A stretch of 64,000 nucleotides of DNA from Mucilaginibacter_A sp050954285 (GCA_050954285.1 JBPBPL010000026.1:17622-81621); one strand, 5' to 3'. Counted from the first letter of the stretch, positions 1 to 9,530 are shown. A program made the numbers and translations. The notes: generated from the sequence alone by a model not told the origin.

Positions 1-2049
1 CTCCAAATCCAGAAATTTTTGCAGAATAAAGGCTTTTTAAAAGCAACTGTTGCCGATAAAATCAATATAAAAGCTAAAAAAGCCGAGTTGATTTTTAATG
101 TAACACCCGGTACTTTGTTTAAGGTGCAAAGTTTTAAGGATAGCATTGACGACCCGAAACTGGTGGGTTTGTATCGAACCAACAAAAGCCTGATTTCGCA
201 TATTAGACCAAACAAGCGGTATGACGAAGACAGTTTAGCATATGATCGGGAGCAGTCTTACCAACTGATGAAACGCAACGGCTATTACGATTTTTACCGT
301 CAATACGTTAGTTTTTCGGTTGATACGGCTTTAGGCAAAGGTTTGGTTAATGTGGATTTGCTGGTGGATAATCCGGCAAATAAAATCGGGCATACTAAAT
401 TTACCATCCACAATACCCTCATTTCTGTTACCGGCAGCTCCGGCCGTAAACGTGGCCAGCCAGATACATTGCAACTGGATTCGCAGTTTAGGTTTGTGGA
501 TTTTTCAGGAAAATTTAAACCCAAAAATATCATCAATTATATTTTTCAGAAAAAAGGACAAATTTATAATATTGATAATCAAACGTTAACTACCACTCGT
601 TTGTCCGAACTGAATGTTTTTAGAAATGTACCAAGTCCTACTTATCAAAAAACCGCAGATAGTACCAACCGGCTGGATACAAAAATTGAACTGATTCCAC
701 TGAAAAAAATGTCTAACCGGGTAGAGGGCGGATTTATTTTCAACAACGGGCGGTACGGCTTTAACCTGGCCAATACTTATACCAACCGGAATTTATTTGG
801 TGGGGCCGAAATTTTGCAGGTGAAGTTTAATTACAGCATTTTGTACGATAACGCGCAGGAGCAAGCCGCGCTAAACAACCGTATCCAGAATCAGGATTTC
901 AGGATTGGCGCAAACCTGACTTATCCGGGTATCATTTCGCCATTCAATATCAAGAGTTTGGGCCAGTATGGTATTCCGCATACTACTTTTGCTTCGAATT
1001 TCCAGTATTTTTACCAGGATGGTTTAGTGGCCCGCAAGAGCATTATCAATTCCATTACTTATGATTGGAAGCCGAATAACCGCAGTCTGCACTCTTTTAC
1101 CCCAATTAATATTGAGTTTTCTACCGGTAAAATTAATCCGGATGCCGCCACCGAACTCCTTGCCCAAAACCGGTATTCCTACATTTATTTAATTGGCCGT
1201 ACGGTTTTTACCGCTGGTAGCCAATACACTTATACACGTAATTACAGCTTGCTTAATAGCTACCAAAATTTTGTTTATTTTAGAGGAAGTGTAGATTTAG
1301 GCGGCAATTCGCTCGCACTGATCAGTAATCTGACCAATGCTAAAAGAGATACCCTTGGGCAGCGTACTGTTTTTGGTCAAGCATTTTCGCAATACATTAA
1401 AGGTGAGGCCGACCTTCGTTTTTATAAAAGCTTAGGTGGCGAAAGACAGTTTATTTTTAGGCTAAATCCCGGCTTAGGTGTGCCTTATGGCAATAGCAAT
1501 CAGCTGATATTTGAGAAGAATTTTTACGTAGGCGGAGCAAATGATATGCGTGCCTGGTTGCCGCGCACACTTGGTCCGGGTGGTTTTAACCGTGCAACTT
1601 ATTATGCTGATAATACGGAGCGGGCCCGCTTTAAATACCTGGACCAATTTGGTGAAGTAAAAATTGTGGCTAATGCAGAATATCGGTACAAAATTGTTGA
1701 TAACTTTTTCGGCTCGAAGCTAAAAGGTGCCTTGTTTAGCGATATCGGAAATGTTTGGCGATTGAAAGACGAAGTTCCTGATGGCAAATTTAGCCTGGCT
1801 ACCTTACCTAAAACCACCGCAATTGGTATAGGAACAGGAATCCGCTTAGATCTGAATTTCTTTGTTTTCCGGTTGGATGCCGGTTTTAAGTTTAAAGATC
1901 CGCAGTTTAGTGGTAGTGATCAGTGGGTTTTGGTAAATCACTTCGGCGAATTGTTCAGCTCCGGCACCTTCAAGAATGATTACTTTAACAACAATGGCGA
2001 GAAATACAGTTTTATGCAGCTTAACTTTGGTATCGGGATGCCGTTTTAA
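1..2049 (+). CDS. Omp85/BamA-TamA family outer-membrane protein (5' truncated by window)
   Basis: The reading frame is open from base 1, so the true start lies upstream of the window; about 682 residues are visible. The first ~160 residues look like POTRA-type periplasmic repeats. The rest is a beta-barrel region rich in alternating aromatic strands, ending in Phe (C-terminal GIGMPF), as expected for the outer-membrane insertion signal. The segment with YVGGANDMRAWLPR and LGPG followed by GDIGNVW-like motifs fits the surface antigen D15 barrel. The family inserts or secretes outer-membrane proteins. Whether this is a BamA or a TamA-like paralogue cannot be settled without the N-terminus. It converges with the next gene, and the two stop codons overlap. 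Confidence 0.85.
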   Translation, partial: LQIQKFLQNKGFLKATVADKINIKAKKAELIFNVTPGTLFKVQSFKDSIDDPKLVGLYRTNKSLISHIRPNKRYDEDSLAYDREQSYQLMKRNGYYDFYRQYVSFSVDTALGKGLVNVDLLVDNPANKIGHTKFTIHNTLISVTGSSGRKRGQPDTLQLDSQFRFVDFSGKFKPKNIINYIFQKKGQIYNIDNQTLTTTRLSELNVFRNVPSPTYQKTADSTNRLDTKIELIPLKKMSNRVEGGFIFNNGRYGFNLANTYTNRNLFGGAEILQVKFNYSILYDNAQEQAALNNRIQNQDFRIGANLTYPGIISPFNIKSLGQYGIPHTTFASNFQYFYQDGLVARKSIINSITYDWKPNNRSLHSFTPINIEFSTGKINPDAATELLAQNRYSYIYLIGRTVFTAGSQYTYTRNYSLLNSYQNFVYFRGSVDLGGNSLALISNLTNAKRDTLGQRTVFGQAFSQYIKGEADLRFYKSLGGERQFIFRLNPGLGVPYGNSNQLIFEKNFYVGGANDMRAWLPRTLGPGGFNRATYYADNTERARFKYLDQFGEVKIVANAEYRYKIVDNFFGSKLKGALFSDIGNVWRLKDEVPDGKFSLATLPKTTAIGIGTGIRLDLNFFVFRLDAGFKFKDPQFSGSDQWVLVNHFGELFSSGTFKNDYFNNNGEKYSFMQLNFGIGMPF

Positions 2050-2582
2050 AAAACATGCTTCAACCCGTCAAATATCGTTTCAAAAAAAGTGCTTAAACTC
2101 ATGCCCCCGTGATAGTTAAAGTAACTGAAAACGAAGAAGATAACAATAGCAATGATGATGAACCGTTTGAACATGTATCCTAACAGAATCAAAATTATTG
2201 GGATCGCAATCAATACTTTCCAGCTTATTTTATACGGATCAAGTTTAGAATCGTGTTTGTAGATATAAAATAAGTTGGCGTGCGACGAGAAACCGTCTTT
2301 GTGTTTCAGGTACAAAAAGCTCGATTTGTCTAATTTGTGGTGATAAAAAGCCGTTCCGTTCTCAAATTTCAATTCTTCCTGAAAACCGTTTACTGTAAAA
2401 TTGAACAAGCCGCTGATGTTTTCCTGTATCGTTCCGGCCGAATCTGTAGCCACTACGGCAACTTCATCTTTTGCAAACGGATTTTCCTTCAGCATAAACT
2501 GATTAAGGTGCACTTCCGCAGCTTGTGCATTGCCAAAAACCATCAGCAATAACAAAAATAAGCATACTGTTTTTATCGACAT
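2046..2582 (-). CDS. Hypothetical secreted/membrane protein
   Basis: About 178 residues if started at the Met of MSIKTVCLFLLLL, which begins a clear signal peptide (hydrophobic core, then GNAQA cleavage-like site). An upstream in-frame start at 2633 would put 17 charged residues before the signal peptide and is less likely. After a ~95-residue extracytoplasmic part come two hydrophobic stretches (around LIAIPIILILLGYMF and FIIIAIVIFFVFSYF), suggesting a membrane-anchored protein with an envelope domain. I do not recognise a family. A copy of the dispersed 15-bp motif lies inside the signal-peptide codons (2563-2577), and another lies upstream at 2643-2657. Its stop overlaps that of the Omp85 gene. 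Confidence 0.6.
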   Translation of the reverse strand: MSIKTVCLFLLLLMVFGNAQAAEVHLNQFMLKENPFAKDEVAVVATDSAGTIQENISGLFNFTVNGFQEELKFENGTAFYHHKLDKSSFLYLKHKDGFSSHANLFYIYKHDSKLDPYKISWKVLIAIPIILILLGYMFKRFIIIAIVIFFVFSYFNYHGGMSLSTFFETIFDGLKHVF

Positions 2583-2642
2583 AAAATTGACCAAAGCTGT
2601 TTTTTTGAGTTTAGCAGCAACTGTTTTCACCAAAAATTGGTT

Positions 2643-2657
2643 GATAAAAACAGCATG
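2643..2657 (+). repeat. Dispersed motif copy (AC type)
   Basis: GATAAAAACAGCATG, a near-perfect copy of the GATAAAA-NN-AGYATC motif. It lies in the divergent gap between 2582 and 2780, facing the opposite-strand copy at 2563-2577. Confidence 0.6.
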
Positions 2658-2735
2658 TGCTGCGCGTTTAAAGTTAATATTTTCCTGGGTTTTGGCTAAA
2701 CAATAATAAACACAAGCCCGTTATCAGGTTTATTG

Positions 2736-2743
2736 TAAATTTG
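2736..2743 (+). promoter_or_regulatory. Candidate Bacteroidota -7 element
   Basis: TAAATTTG matches the TAnnTTTG -7 consensus of Bacteroidota primary sigma promoters, 36 nt before the YihY start at 2780. I found no good -33 TTG at the usual spacing, so this is only a half-site. Confidence 0.35.
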
Positions 2744-2779
2744 AACGGAATCAGATCGTACAAAAACATAATTTTAACT

Positions 2780-3742
2780 ATGAAAAAATATTTCACCAAA
2801 AAAGCATTTACAAACGGTTTCAAAATTATATCCGGTGCTTTTAATGGTTTTTTAGATGATAAAGGTTTAAAATTGAGTGCATCCCTGGCTTATTACACGG
2901 TATTTTCACTGGCGCCGCTGTTGCTGTTGTTACTTTCTATAGTTGGGCTTATTTTAGGAAAAGATGCTACTACCAATAACAAAATTTTTCATGGGATTAA
3001 CGGAATGGTAGGAAACCAAGCCGCTGCACAAATTCAATCAATGATCAAAAATGCTGAGTTATCTGGCAAAACTACATCAGCTGTAGTAATTGGTGCAGTA
3101 ACTTTATTGTTTGGTGCTACGAGTGTTTTTGCAGAAATCCAGGATTCGATTAATATGATTTGGAAAGTAAAAGCTAAACCAAAACGTGGCTGGCTAAAAT
3201 TAATTCAAGATCGATTATTGTCTTCTTCCCTAATTGTTGGATTGGGGTTCTTGCTTATAGTATCATTGGTTGTTACCGGGCTTGTAGATGCATTAAGTGG
3301 GGTACTAACGCGTTTTTTGCCCGATATTACTGTGATTTTTGTGCAGATTATTAACCTGATTATTAGTTTCGGAGTCATCACAGTGCTTTTTGGGGTGATA
3401 TTCAAAGTTTTGCCGGATGTTAAAATCGGGTGGAAAGATATACGTTCCGGTGCTTTGTTTACCGCTGTTTTATTTATGATCGGTCGTTTTGTAATCGGGA
3501 TTTATATTTCTACCACCGGCACAGGCTCTACCTATGGTGCTGCCGGCTCGCTGATTGTAATTTTGGTTTGGGTGTATTATACAGCGGCTATATTGTACTT
3601 TGGAGCCGAATTTACACAGTCTTATGCCGAGTTTTATGGGATAAAAATAGCACCAGCCGACTATGCCGTGCACGTACAGCAAACAGAAGTAGAAAAAGAT
3701 GTGGACGTACTGCCTCCGCAGGGTAATGTAGAAAAGAAGTAG
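2780..3742 (+). CDS. YihY/virulence factor BrkB family membrane protein
   Basis: About 320 residues from the ATG of MKKYFTKKAF. A TTG at 2741 would extend it by 13 residues but overlaps the candidate -7 promoter element, so I prefer 2780. The family signature appears near the N-terminus (LSASLAYYTVFSLAPLLLLL), followed by about six membrane spans, including GLVDALSGVL-, IINLIISFGVITVLFGVIF- and GSLIVILVWVYYTAAILYFGAEFTQ-like segments; the last is the conserved C-terminal family motif. The family are inner-membrane proteins, formerly misnamed ribonuclease BN, with no settled biochemical role. The C-terminal ~40 residues are hydrophilic. It appears monocistronic. Confidence 0.88.
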   Translation: MKKYFTKKAFTNGFKIISGAFNGFLDDKGLKLSASLAYYTVFSLAPLLLLLLSIVGLILGKDATTNNKIFHGINGMVGNQAAAQIQSMIKNAELSGKTTSAVVIGAVTLLFGATSVFAEIQDSINMIWKVKAKPKRGWLKLIQDRLLSSSLIVGLGFLLIVSLVVTGLVDALSGVLTRFLPDITVIFVQIINLIISFGVITVLFGVIFKVLPDVKIGWKDIRSGALFTAVLFMIGRFVIGIYISTTGTGSTYGAAGSLIVILVWVYYTAAILYFGAEFTQSYAEFYGIKIAPADYAVHVQQTEVEKDVDVLPPQGNVEKK

Positions 3743-3856
3743 AAGTATAGAGAAAATGCAAATTGATTTTTTTAGAATCAGTCTCCGATCATTTTACATG
3801 TCCTTCTCGTATAAAATAAAATATGTTTTTAATTTAGCCTGATACATAACCGTGGC

Positions 3857-4978
3857 ATGATATTAATAGTTGATGATAAGCCTGAAAATATAATTGCGTT
3901 AAAAAGAATTCTTGATAAACACCACTTTGAAGTTGATTCGGCATTATCCGGAGAAGAAGCCCTGAAAAAAGTACTTAAAAGTAACTACGATCTCATCCTG
4001 TTGGATGTGCAAATGCCTGGTTTGGATGGCTTTGAAGTGGCCGAATCTATTTCAGGTTACAGTAAAACCAAAGATATTCCAATTATATTTTTATCGGCCG
4101 TAAACGTTAACAAGCAGTTCATCAGTAAAGGTTATGCTTCGGGCGGCCGCGATTATATGGTAAAACCATTTGATCCGGATGTGCTTATTCTTAAAATAAA
4201 AACTTTCATCAAGCTATATGAGCAAACTACCGCTTTGCAAAACATGCAGCAGGTTCTGGTAGAGGAAATTGAGTTTCGAAAGCAGGCAGAACGTACTAAG
4301 GATGAGTTTATTACCATGGCCAGCCATGAATTGAAAACGCCGCTGACTTCTATCAAAGGTTATATGCAGATGGTGGAACGTTCGTTTGAACGGGACTTAA
4401 AAGATGATGCCAGGAAATACCTCGAACGTACGCGCCAGCAGTTAGAAAAACTAAATGTTTTGATTGATGATTTGCTGGATACTTCTAAAATTGCCAGTGG
4501 AAAGTTGGATTTTAGGAACGGCATTTATCCTATTGATCCAATTATTGATAACGCGGTTGATATTATCCGGCAAACGTATCCAAGTCATTCCATCCTTAAA
4601 ACCGGACAGGCTGATGTGAAAATTTATGGCGATCAGCTGCGTATAGAGCAGGTGATCCTCAATTATTTAACAAACGCTATCAAATATTCTCCTAATTCTT
4701 CGGAGATTTTGTTTGACGTATCGCTGCTTTCCTGTGATGAAGTAATGATTAATATAACAGATTCCGGGATTGGCATTCCGAAAGATAAACAAGCTGAATT
4801 ATTTACCAAATTTTACCGGGTAGAAGAATCATCCAACCGTTTTCAAGGCCTGGGTATGGGCTTGTATATCTGTGCCGAGATCATTAAACGGCATCATGGC
4901 CGCTACGGTGTGGACAGCGAACCGGGCAAAGGCTCGTCCTTTTATTTTACGTTGCCTGTTTATCAGGAGCAAATTTAA
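3857..4978 (+). CDS. Response-regulator receiver/histidine kinase hybrid (REC-HisKA-HATPase)
   Basis: 373 residues with no membrane segment, so cytoplasmic. Residues 1-120 form a receiver domain (ILIVDDKPEN acidic pair, phospho-acceptor Asp50 in LLDVQMPG, conserved Lys in MVKPF). After a short helical linker comes HisKA with His157 in MASHELKTPL. The HATPase_c domain follows, with an N box (LNYLTNAIKYSP), G1 (DSGIGIP) and G2 (GLGMGLYICAEII). An N-terminal receiver on a kinase suggests it is itself controlled by phosphotransfer, plausibly from the large hybrid kinase encoded 22 bp downstream. The two genes and cheR look like one transcription unit. Confidence 0.9.
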   Translation: MILIVDDKPENIIALKRILDKHHFEVDSALSGEEALKKVLKSNYDLILLDVQMPGLDGFEVAESISGYSKTKDIPIIFLSAVNVNKQFISKGYASGGRDYMVKPFDPDVLILKIKTFIKLYEQTTALQNMQQVLVEEIEFRKQAERTKDEFITMASHELKTPLTSIKGYMQMVERSFERDLKDDARKYLERTRQQLEKLNVLIDDLLDTSKIASGKLDFRNGIYPIDPIIDNAVDIIRQTYPSHSILKTGQADVKIYGDQLRIEQVILNYLTNAIKYSPNSSEILFDVSLLSCDEVMINITDSGIGIPKDKQAELFTKFYRVEESSNRFQGLGMGLYICAEIIKRHHGRYGVDSEPGKGSSFYFTLPVYQEQI

Positions 4979-5000
4979 ATTTCAAAAATCAATCGGTTTC

Positions 5001-8000
5001 ATGAAAACCAAAATTAACCACGATTTAAAAATAGGTTTCGGGCTGTCTTTGCTATTGGTTGTTATCAGTTCACTGGCATCCTACATCAGCATTCATAACC
5101 TCCTTAGCAACGCCCAAAATGTTGCTCAGAATACTAAGGTAATTGCTAAGCTGGAAAGTATAATTTCCACCATGAAGGATGCTGAAACCGGCCAGCGGGG
5201 CTTCCTGCTTTCGGGCGAAGAAATTTTTTTACAGCCTTATAATGGGGGCGATCAGAAAGTTTTTACTGCGATAAAAGAAGTACAGCAGTTAACCGCCGGA
5301 GATGCCATCCAGCAGCAAAACATCAGCCAGTTACAAAATGCAGTGACAGCGCAGTTTAACCGTTTAGAGCAGCTAATCCGGCAAAAACAAGCGGGAAAAA
5401 ATATCAGTTTGGGGCAGTTGCTACAAGGCAAAGCTGAAATGGATGCTTTGCGCCGTGAGGTAATTTTGATGGAAAATCAGGAAAAAACGCTGTTGTTGGG
5501 TTCTAGCAAAACACAGGATTTTCTAAATACTTTTACCCCGATTATTATTGTATTTGCTACGGCTTTATCTTTGCTGATCGCTGTTATATATTACTTTAAA
5601 CTCCGCAAAAAATACTACGAAAATATTCAGTTACGGATGGGTATGGAGGAGAAAGAGGAACTGACGGCCAACCGGTTGCGTATTGTACAGGATATTACAG
5701 GCCGGATTTCTGGAGGAGATTATAAAACCCGTGCAAGTGTTGCCGAGCAGGAAATTTTAGGTGTCATTTCCGGCTTCTTAAATAAAATGGCCGATTCACT
5801 GGAGTTTGCTTTTGGTAACCTGACAGAGAACGAATGGATGCAAAACGGGGCCAACGGTTTAAACTTGGAGATGCTGGGAGAGAAACCTTTGCAAACTTTA
5901 ACCAAAGCAATATTAAAATATTTGATTGATTATTCCGGTAGTTATTTGGGCGCCTTTTATATCCTCAACCAAAACGAACTGCATTTGAAAAGCAGTTATG
6001 CGTTAACGTTAAACCCGGAGCATAAAATAAATTTGGGGCAGGGTTTAAGCGGCCAGTGCGCGCTTAACCAGAAAATGATCCGCTTAAAAAACATCGATAA
6101 AAACAGCATTAGCCTAAATTATGCCGGTGGCGAAATTATGCCGGCTGATGTAATTGCTTATCCGGTTTGTTATGAAGGGCATACTTTAGGTGTGATTGAG
6201 CTGGCATCCACCGATATTTATGCTGAAAAGAACATCCGGTTTTTAGAGCAGATGATGCCAAACATTGGAACGGTACTCAACTCGGCGCAAAAAAATGAAG
6301 CGCTGCAACAGCTTTTAGAACGCACGCAGTTGCAGGCAGAAGAGCTGGAAAAACGACAACGTGAACTCGAAAACATGAATGCCGAACTGGAAGCATACAC
6401 GCAGAAATTACAGCTTTCGGATGAGGAACTGCGCGTGCAACAGGAAGAACTGGAGCAATCTAATCAGGTTTTGGAAGAACGCAGCCATTTGCTGGAGGAG
6501 CGCAACCAGATGATTATAGAGCGCAACCAGGAAATACAGCGCAAAGCCGAAGAACTGGAACGGAGCACGCAATATAAAACAGAATTTATGGCTAATATGT
6601 CGCACGAGTTGCGCACGCCATTAAATTCTATACTGCTTTTATCGAGGTATTTGTCGGAAAATGATGAAGCCAATTTATCCGAAGAACAAATAGAATCTGC
6701 CAAAGTAATTTTAAGTTCGGGCAGAGGTTTGCTGAATCTGATTGACGAAATTTTAGATTTATCAAAAATTGAAGCCGGCAAAATGGAGGCCGAATACGAG
6801 GCAATTACCATTGGTGAAATTGTTGCCGAAATGCAGGGTTTGTTTGCGCCGGTGGCTAAGGAAAAAAAGCTGGTTTTGAATATCACGGCCAGTACAAAAT
6901 TGCCGGAAACTATCGAAACCGATAAAGCCAAGCTGGAGCAAATTTTAAAAAATCTGCTTTCCAATGCTTTAAAGTTTACAGCAAAGGGAGAAGTTAGTTT
7001 AAAGATTGAACCGCATGCAAATGGCGATTACATCCGTTTTGAAGTGGCAGATAGTGGCATTGGAATTTCTAAAACAGATCAGAAACTCATTTTTGAACCT
7101 TTTAAACAAGCCGACGGATCTACCCGGCGAAATTACGGCGGCACGGGTTTAGGGCTTTCCATCAGCCGGAAATTGGCGGAATTGCTGCAAGGCGAAATTG
7201 AACTGGAAAGCGAACCGGGTAAAGGAAGCAGGTTTATCTTATCTGTACCGGTAAAAAAACAGGAGGATTTCAGTTTTGAAAATTCGGTTGATACTGTTTT
7301 TCTTACTGAAAAAACACCAGTAAAAGAAGCATTACTGCCGGTTGTCAGTCGAACAAAACACGTTACCGATTTGATTCCGGCGGAGATTAAAGACGACCGG
7401 GACAAGCTGGTGGAGGGTCAGAAACTGATCCTGATTATTGAGGATGACACTGTTTTTGCCAGCGCGCTTTTAAAATTCACACATGAAAAAGGCTACCAAG
7501 GAATTGTGGCCGTTCGCGGAGATTTGGGGATGGAAATGGTGCAGCAATACAAGCCGCACGCCATTTTGCTCGACATCCAGTTGCCGGTAAAAGATGGCTG
7601 GGAAGTAATGGAGGAGCTGAAAAGTAATCCTGCTACACGGCATATTCCGGTGCACATCATGTCATCGCTCGAAGTAAAAAAAGAGAGTTTACTAAAAGGA
7701 GCCATCGATTTCATCAATAAACCGCTGGCTGTAGATCAGATGAAAACGCTTTTTGAAAAGCTGGAAGTTGCCATGCTGCGCAGTCCGAAAAAGGTATTGA
7801 TTATTGAAGATAACGAGCAGCACGCCAAGGCTTTATCCTATTTTCTGGAAACGTTTAGTATCACTTCGCAAATCTCCGGCAATATGGAACAAAGCATCAG
7901 TACGTTGCAAAAACGGGAAGTGGATTGCGTGATTCTGGATATGGGCGTTTCGGGCAAAACCATTTATGATTCGCTGGAAAAAATGACTCGAAAACCTGAT

Positions 8001-8603
8001 CTGGACCGGATGCCAATCATTGTTTTTACCGGCAAGCATCTTTCTATTGCCGAAGAAAGCAGGGTGCTTCGTTTTGCGGATTCCATCGTGGTAAAAACAG
8101 CACAGTCATACCAGCGCGTGATGGATGAAGTTGCGTTGTTTTTGCATGTAATGGAAGGTAAAAAAGACATGAATCAGAGCATCAATCAGTTGTCTAAAAC
8201 AGCAGGTTCGCTTACCGAAGTGCTGAAAGACAAAACAATTTTGATTGCCGATGATGATGTGCGCAATATATTTTCGCTTACCCGATCTTTTGAAAAATAC
8301 AAAATGAAGGTGATTACGGCCACTAACGGCCGCGAAGCACTGGAGCAGTTAGAGCAGCACAAAACCGATGTGGTGCTGATGGATATGATGATGCCCGAAA
8401 TGGACGGGTACGAAAGTATCCGCAAAATCAGGCAGCAACCGGCGTTTAAAAACCTGCCCATTATTTCGGTAACGGCCAAAGTAATGCCGGCAGATCGGGA
8501 AGCCTGTATCCAAGCCGGCGCGTCGGATTATATTTCTAAACCGGTGGATGTGGATCAGTTGATTTCCTTGTTGCGGGTTTGGCTGTACGATCAGAAGCGG
8601 TAA
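5001..8603 (+). CDS. CHASE3-GAF hybrid sensor histidine kinase with three receiver domains
   Basis: 1200 residues from the ATG at 5001. An in-frame start at 4872 lies inside the previous gene and precedes the first membrane helix by 43 odd residues, so I reject it. Order: membrane helix (~10-30); CHASE3 sensor with the ETGQRGFLLSG signature; second helix (~180-205); HAMP-like linker; GAF (~300-440); long Glu/Gln-rich coiled coil (~440-530); HisKA with His535 in MSHELRTPLN; HATPase with DSGIGIS and GTGLGLSIS; then REC1 (Asp858), REC2 (Asp980, in a divergent LDMGVSG context) and REC3 (Asp1128, MDMMMPEMDGYE). It is an inner-membrane sensor of an unknown signal with an internal phosphorelay. The next gene is cheR, beyond a perfect inverted repeat. 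Confidence 0.93.
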   Translation: MKTKINHDLKIGFGLSLLLVVISSLASYISIHNLLSNAQNVAQNTKVIAKLESIISTMKDAETGQRGFLLSGEEIFLQPYNGGDQKVFTAIKEVQQLTAGDAIQQQNISQLQNAVTAQFNRLEQLIRQKQAGKNISLGQLLQGKAEMDALRREVILMENQEKTLLLGSSKTQDFLNTFTPIIIVFATALSLLIAVIYYFKLRKKYYENIQLRMGMEEKEELTANRLRIVQDITGRISGGDYKTRASVAEQEILGVISGFLNKMADSLEFAFGNLTENEWMQNGANGLNLEMLGEKPLQTLTKAILKYLIDYSGSYLGAFYILNQNELHLKSSYALTLNPEHKINLGQGLSGQCALNQKMIRLKNIDKNSISLNYAGGEIMPADVIAYPVCYEGHTLGVIELASTDIYAEKNIRFLEQMMPNIGTVLNSAQKNEALQQLLERTQLQAEELEKRQRELENMNAELEAYTQKLQLSDEELRVQQEELEQSNQVLEERSHLLEERNQMIIERNQEIQRKAEELERSTQYKTEFMANMSHELRTPLNSILLLSRYLSENDEANLSEEQIESAKVILSSGRGLLNLIDEILDLSKIEAGKMEAEYEAITIGEIVAEMQGLFAPVAKEKKLVLNITASTKLPETIETDKAKLEQILKNLLSNALKFTAKGEVSLKIEPHANGDYIRFEVADSGIGISKTDQKLIFEPFKQADGSTRRNYGGTGLGLSISRKLAELLQGEIELESEPGKGSRFILSVPVKKQEDFSFENSVDTVFLTEKTPVKEALLPVVSRTKHVTDLIPAEIKDDRDKLVEGQKLILIIEDDTVFASALLKFTHEKGYQGIVAVRGDLGMEMVQQYKPHAILLDIQLPVKDGWEVMEELKSNPATRHIPVHIMSSLEVKKESLLKGAIDFINKPLAVDQMKTLFEKLEVAMLRSPKKVLIIEDNEQHAKALSYFLETFSITSQISGNMEQSISTLQKREVDCVILDMGVSGKTIYDSLEKMTRKPDLDRMPIIVFTGKHLSIAEESRVLRFADSIVVKTAQSYQRVMDEVALFLHVMEGKKDMNQSINQLSKTAGSLTEVLKDKTILIADDDVRNIFSLTRSFEKYKMKVITATNGREALEQLEQHKTDVVLMDMMMPEMDGYESIRKIRQQPAFKNLPIISVTAKVMPADREACIQAGASDYISKPVDVDQLISLLRVWLYDQKR

Positions 8604-8609
8604 AAAACA

Positions 8610-8653
8610 GTTGATAAAAGAAGCATTGCATGGGTGATGCTTCTTTTATCAAC
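8610..8653. repeat. Perfect inverted pair of the dispersed motif (GA type)
   Basis: Two copies in head-to-head orientation form a perfect 17-bp inverted repeat (arms 8610-8626 and 8637-8653, arm GTTGATAAAAGAAGCAT) with a 10-nt loop. It fills most of the 61-bp gap between the hybrid kinase and cheR. In RNA it would be a strong but AU-rich hairpin, possibly an attenuator or terminator. Confidence 0.85.
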
Positions 8654-8664
8654 CAAAAATCAGT

Positions 8665-9489
8665 ATGGTTTTACTCACGGACGAAGAAATTACGTTATTG
8701 TTGAATGATCTGATCGAGGTTTACGGCTACGATTTTTCCGGCTATTCGCGGCCAATGCTGCAACGGCGCATCACCCGGCTTTTCCGCCTGCGTTCTTTTT
8801 CAAGTTTTGAAGCTTTCCGGAGAATAATCTGCAGTAACCCGGAATTTTTGAACTGGTTTATTGCAGAAGTGACTGTGCCGATGACCGAAATGTTCCGCGA
8901 TCCGGGCTTTTTTCGGGCCTTGCGGGAAGACGTTTTGCCGGTGCTGCGCAGTTTACCGCTCATCCGCATCTGGCACGCCGGATGTTCTACGGGCGAAGAG
9001 GTTTATTCAATGGCAATTATGTTGAAAGAAATGGATTTGCTGCATAAATCCATCTTGTATGCCACAGATATCAATCCGGAAGTATTACAAATAGCTGCAA
9101 CAGGGATTTTCCAGCTAAGCGGAATGAAAAAATATTCTGAAAATTATATTTTATCGGGTGGCATTCAATCTTTTTCTAATTATTATACTGCTCATTATGA
9201 ATTTGTTAAGGTGGACGAGCAGCTTAAAAAGCGAATTGTGTTTTCAACCCATAACCTTGCTGCGGATACTTCTTTCAACTATTTTCATTTAATCATCTGC
9301 CGCAATGTGCTGATTTATTTTAACCAGGATCTGCAAAATCGGGTAGTCGGTTTGTTTGATGCGAGTTTGGAAAGTCAGGGATTTTTGGCACTGGGAAGTA
9401 AAGAAACGCTGCGGTTTACGTCGATCCATCAGCTTTACCATAAATTCAACCCAAAAGAAAAAATATGGCGAAAAAATTTAACCGTTTAA
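8665..9489 (+). CDS. cheR: CheR-family protein-glutamate O-methyltransferase
   Basis: 274 residues. The N-terminal CheR helical domain (YDFSGYSRPMLQRRITR) precedes the SAM-dependent methyltransferase fold: the PMTEMFRDPGFF signature, HAGCSTGEEVYSMAI as the SAM-binding loop, YATDINPEVLQIA, and CRNVLIYFNQDLQ. CheR enzymes methylate glutamates of chemoreceptors using S-adenosylmethionine. No chemoreceptor, CheW, CheA or CheB is in the window. It sits directly behind a CHASE3 hybrid kinase with a long Glu/Gln-rich coiled coil, which suggests a non-chemotaxis role, as seen in other Bacteroidota clusters. The ATG at 8665 lies 12 nt after the inverted repeat. Confidence 0.9.
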   Translation: MVLLTDEEITLLLNDLIEVYGYDFSGYSRPMLQRRITRLFRLRSFSSFEAFRRIICSNPEFLNWFIAEVTVPMTEMFRDPGFFRALREDVLPVLRSLPLIRIWHAGCSTGEEVYSMAIMLKEMDLLHKSILYATDINPEVLQIAATGIFQLSGMKKYSENYILSGGIQSFSNYYTAHYEFVKVDEQLKKRIVFSTHNLAADTSFNYFHLIICRNVLIYFNQDLQNRVVGLFDASLESQGFLALGSKETLRFTSIHQLYHKFNPKEKIWRKNLTV

Positions 9490-9530
9490 TCATCACAAAA
9501 AAATCACACAAACACCCTGAAATATTACTG

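Noticed and set aside
4872..5000. Upstream start of the hybrid kinase frame
   Set aside because: It overlaps the previous gene by 107 bp and gives basic residues unrelated to a CHASE3 kinase; the ATG at 5001 begins just before the first membrane helix.
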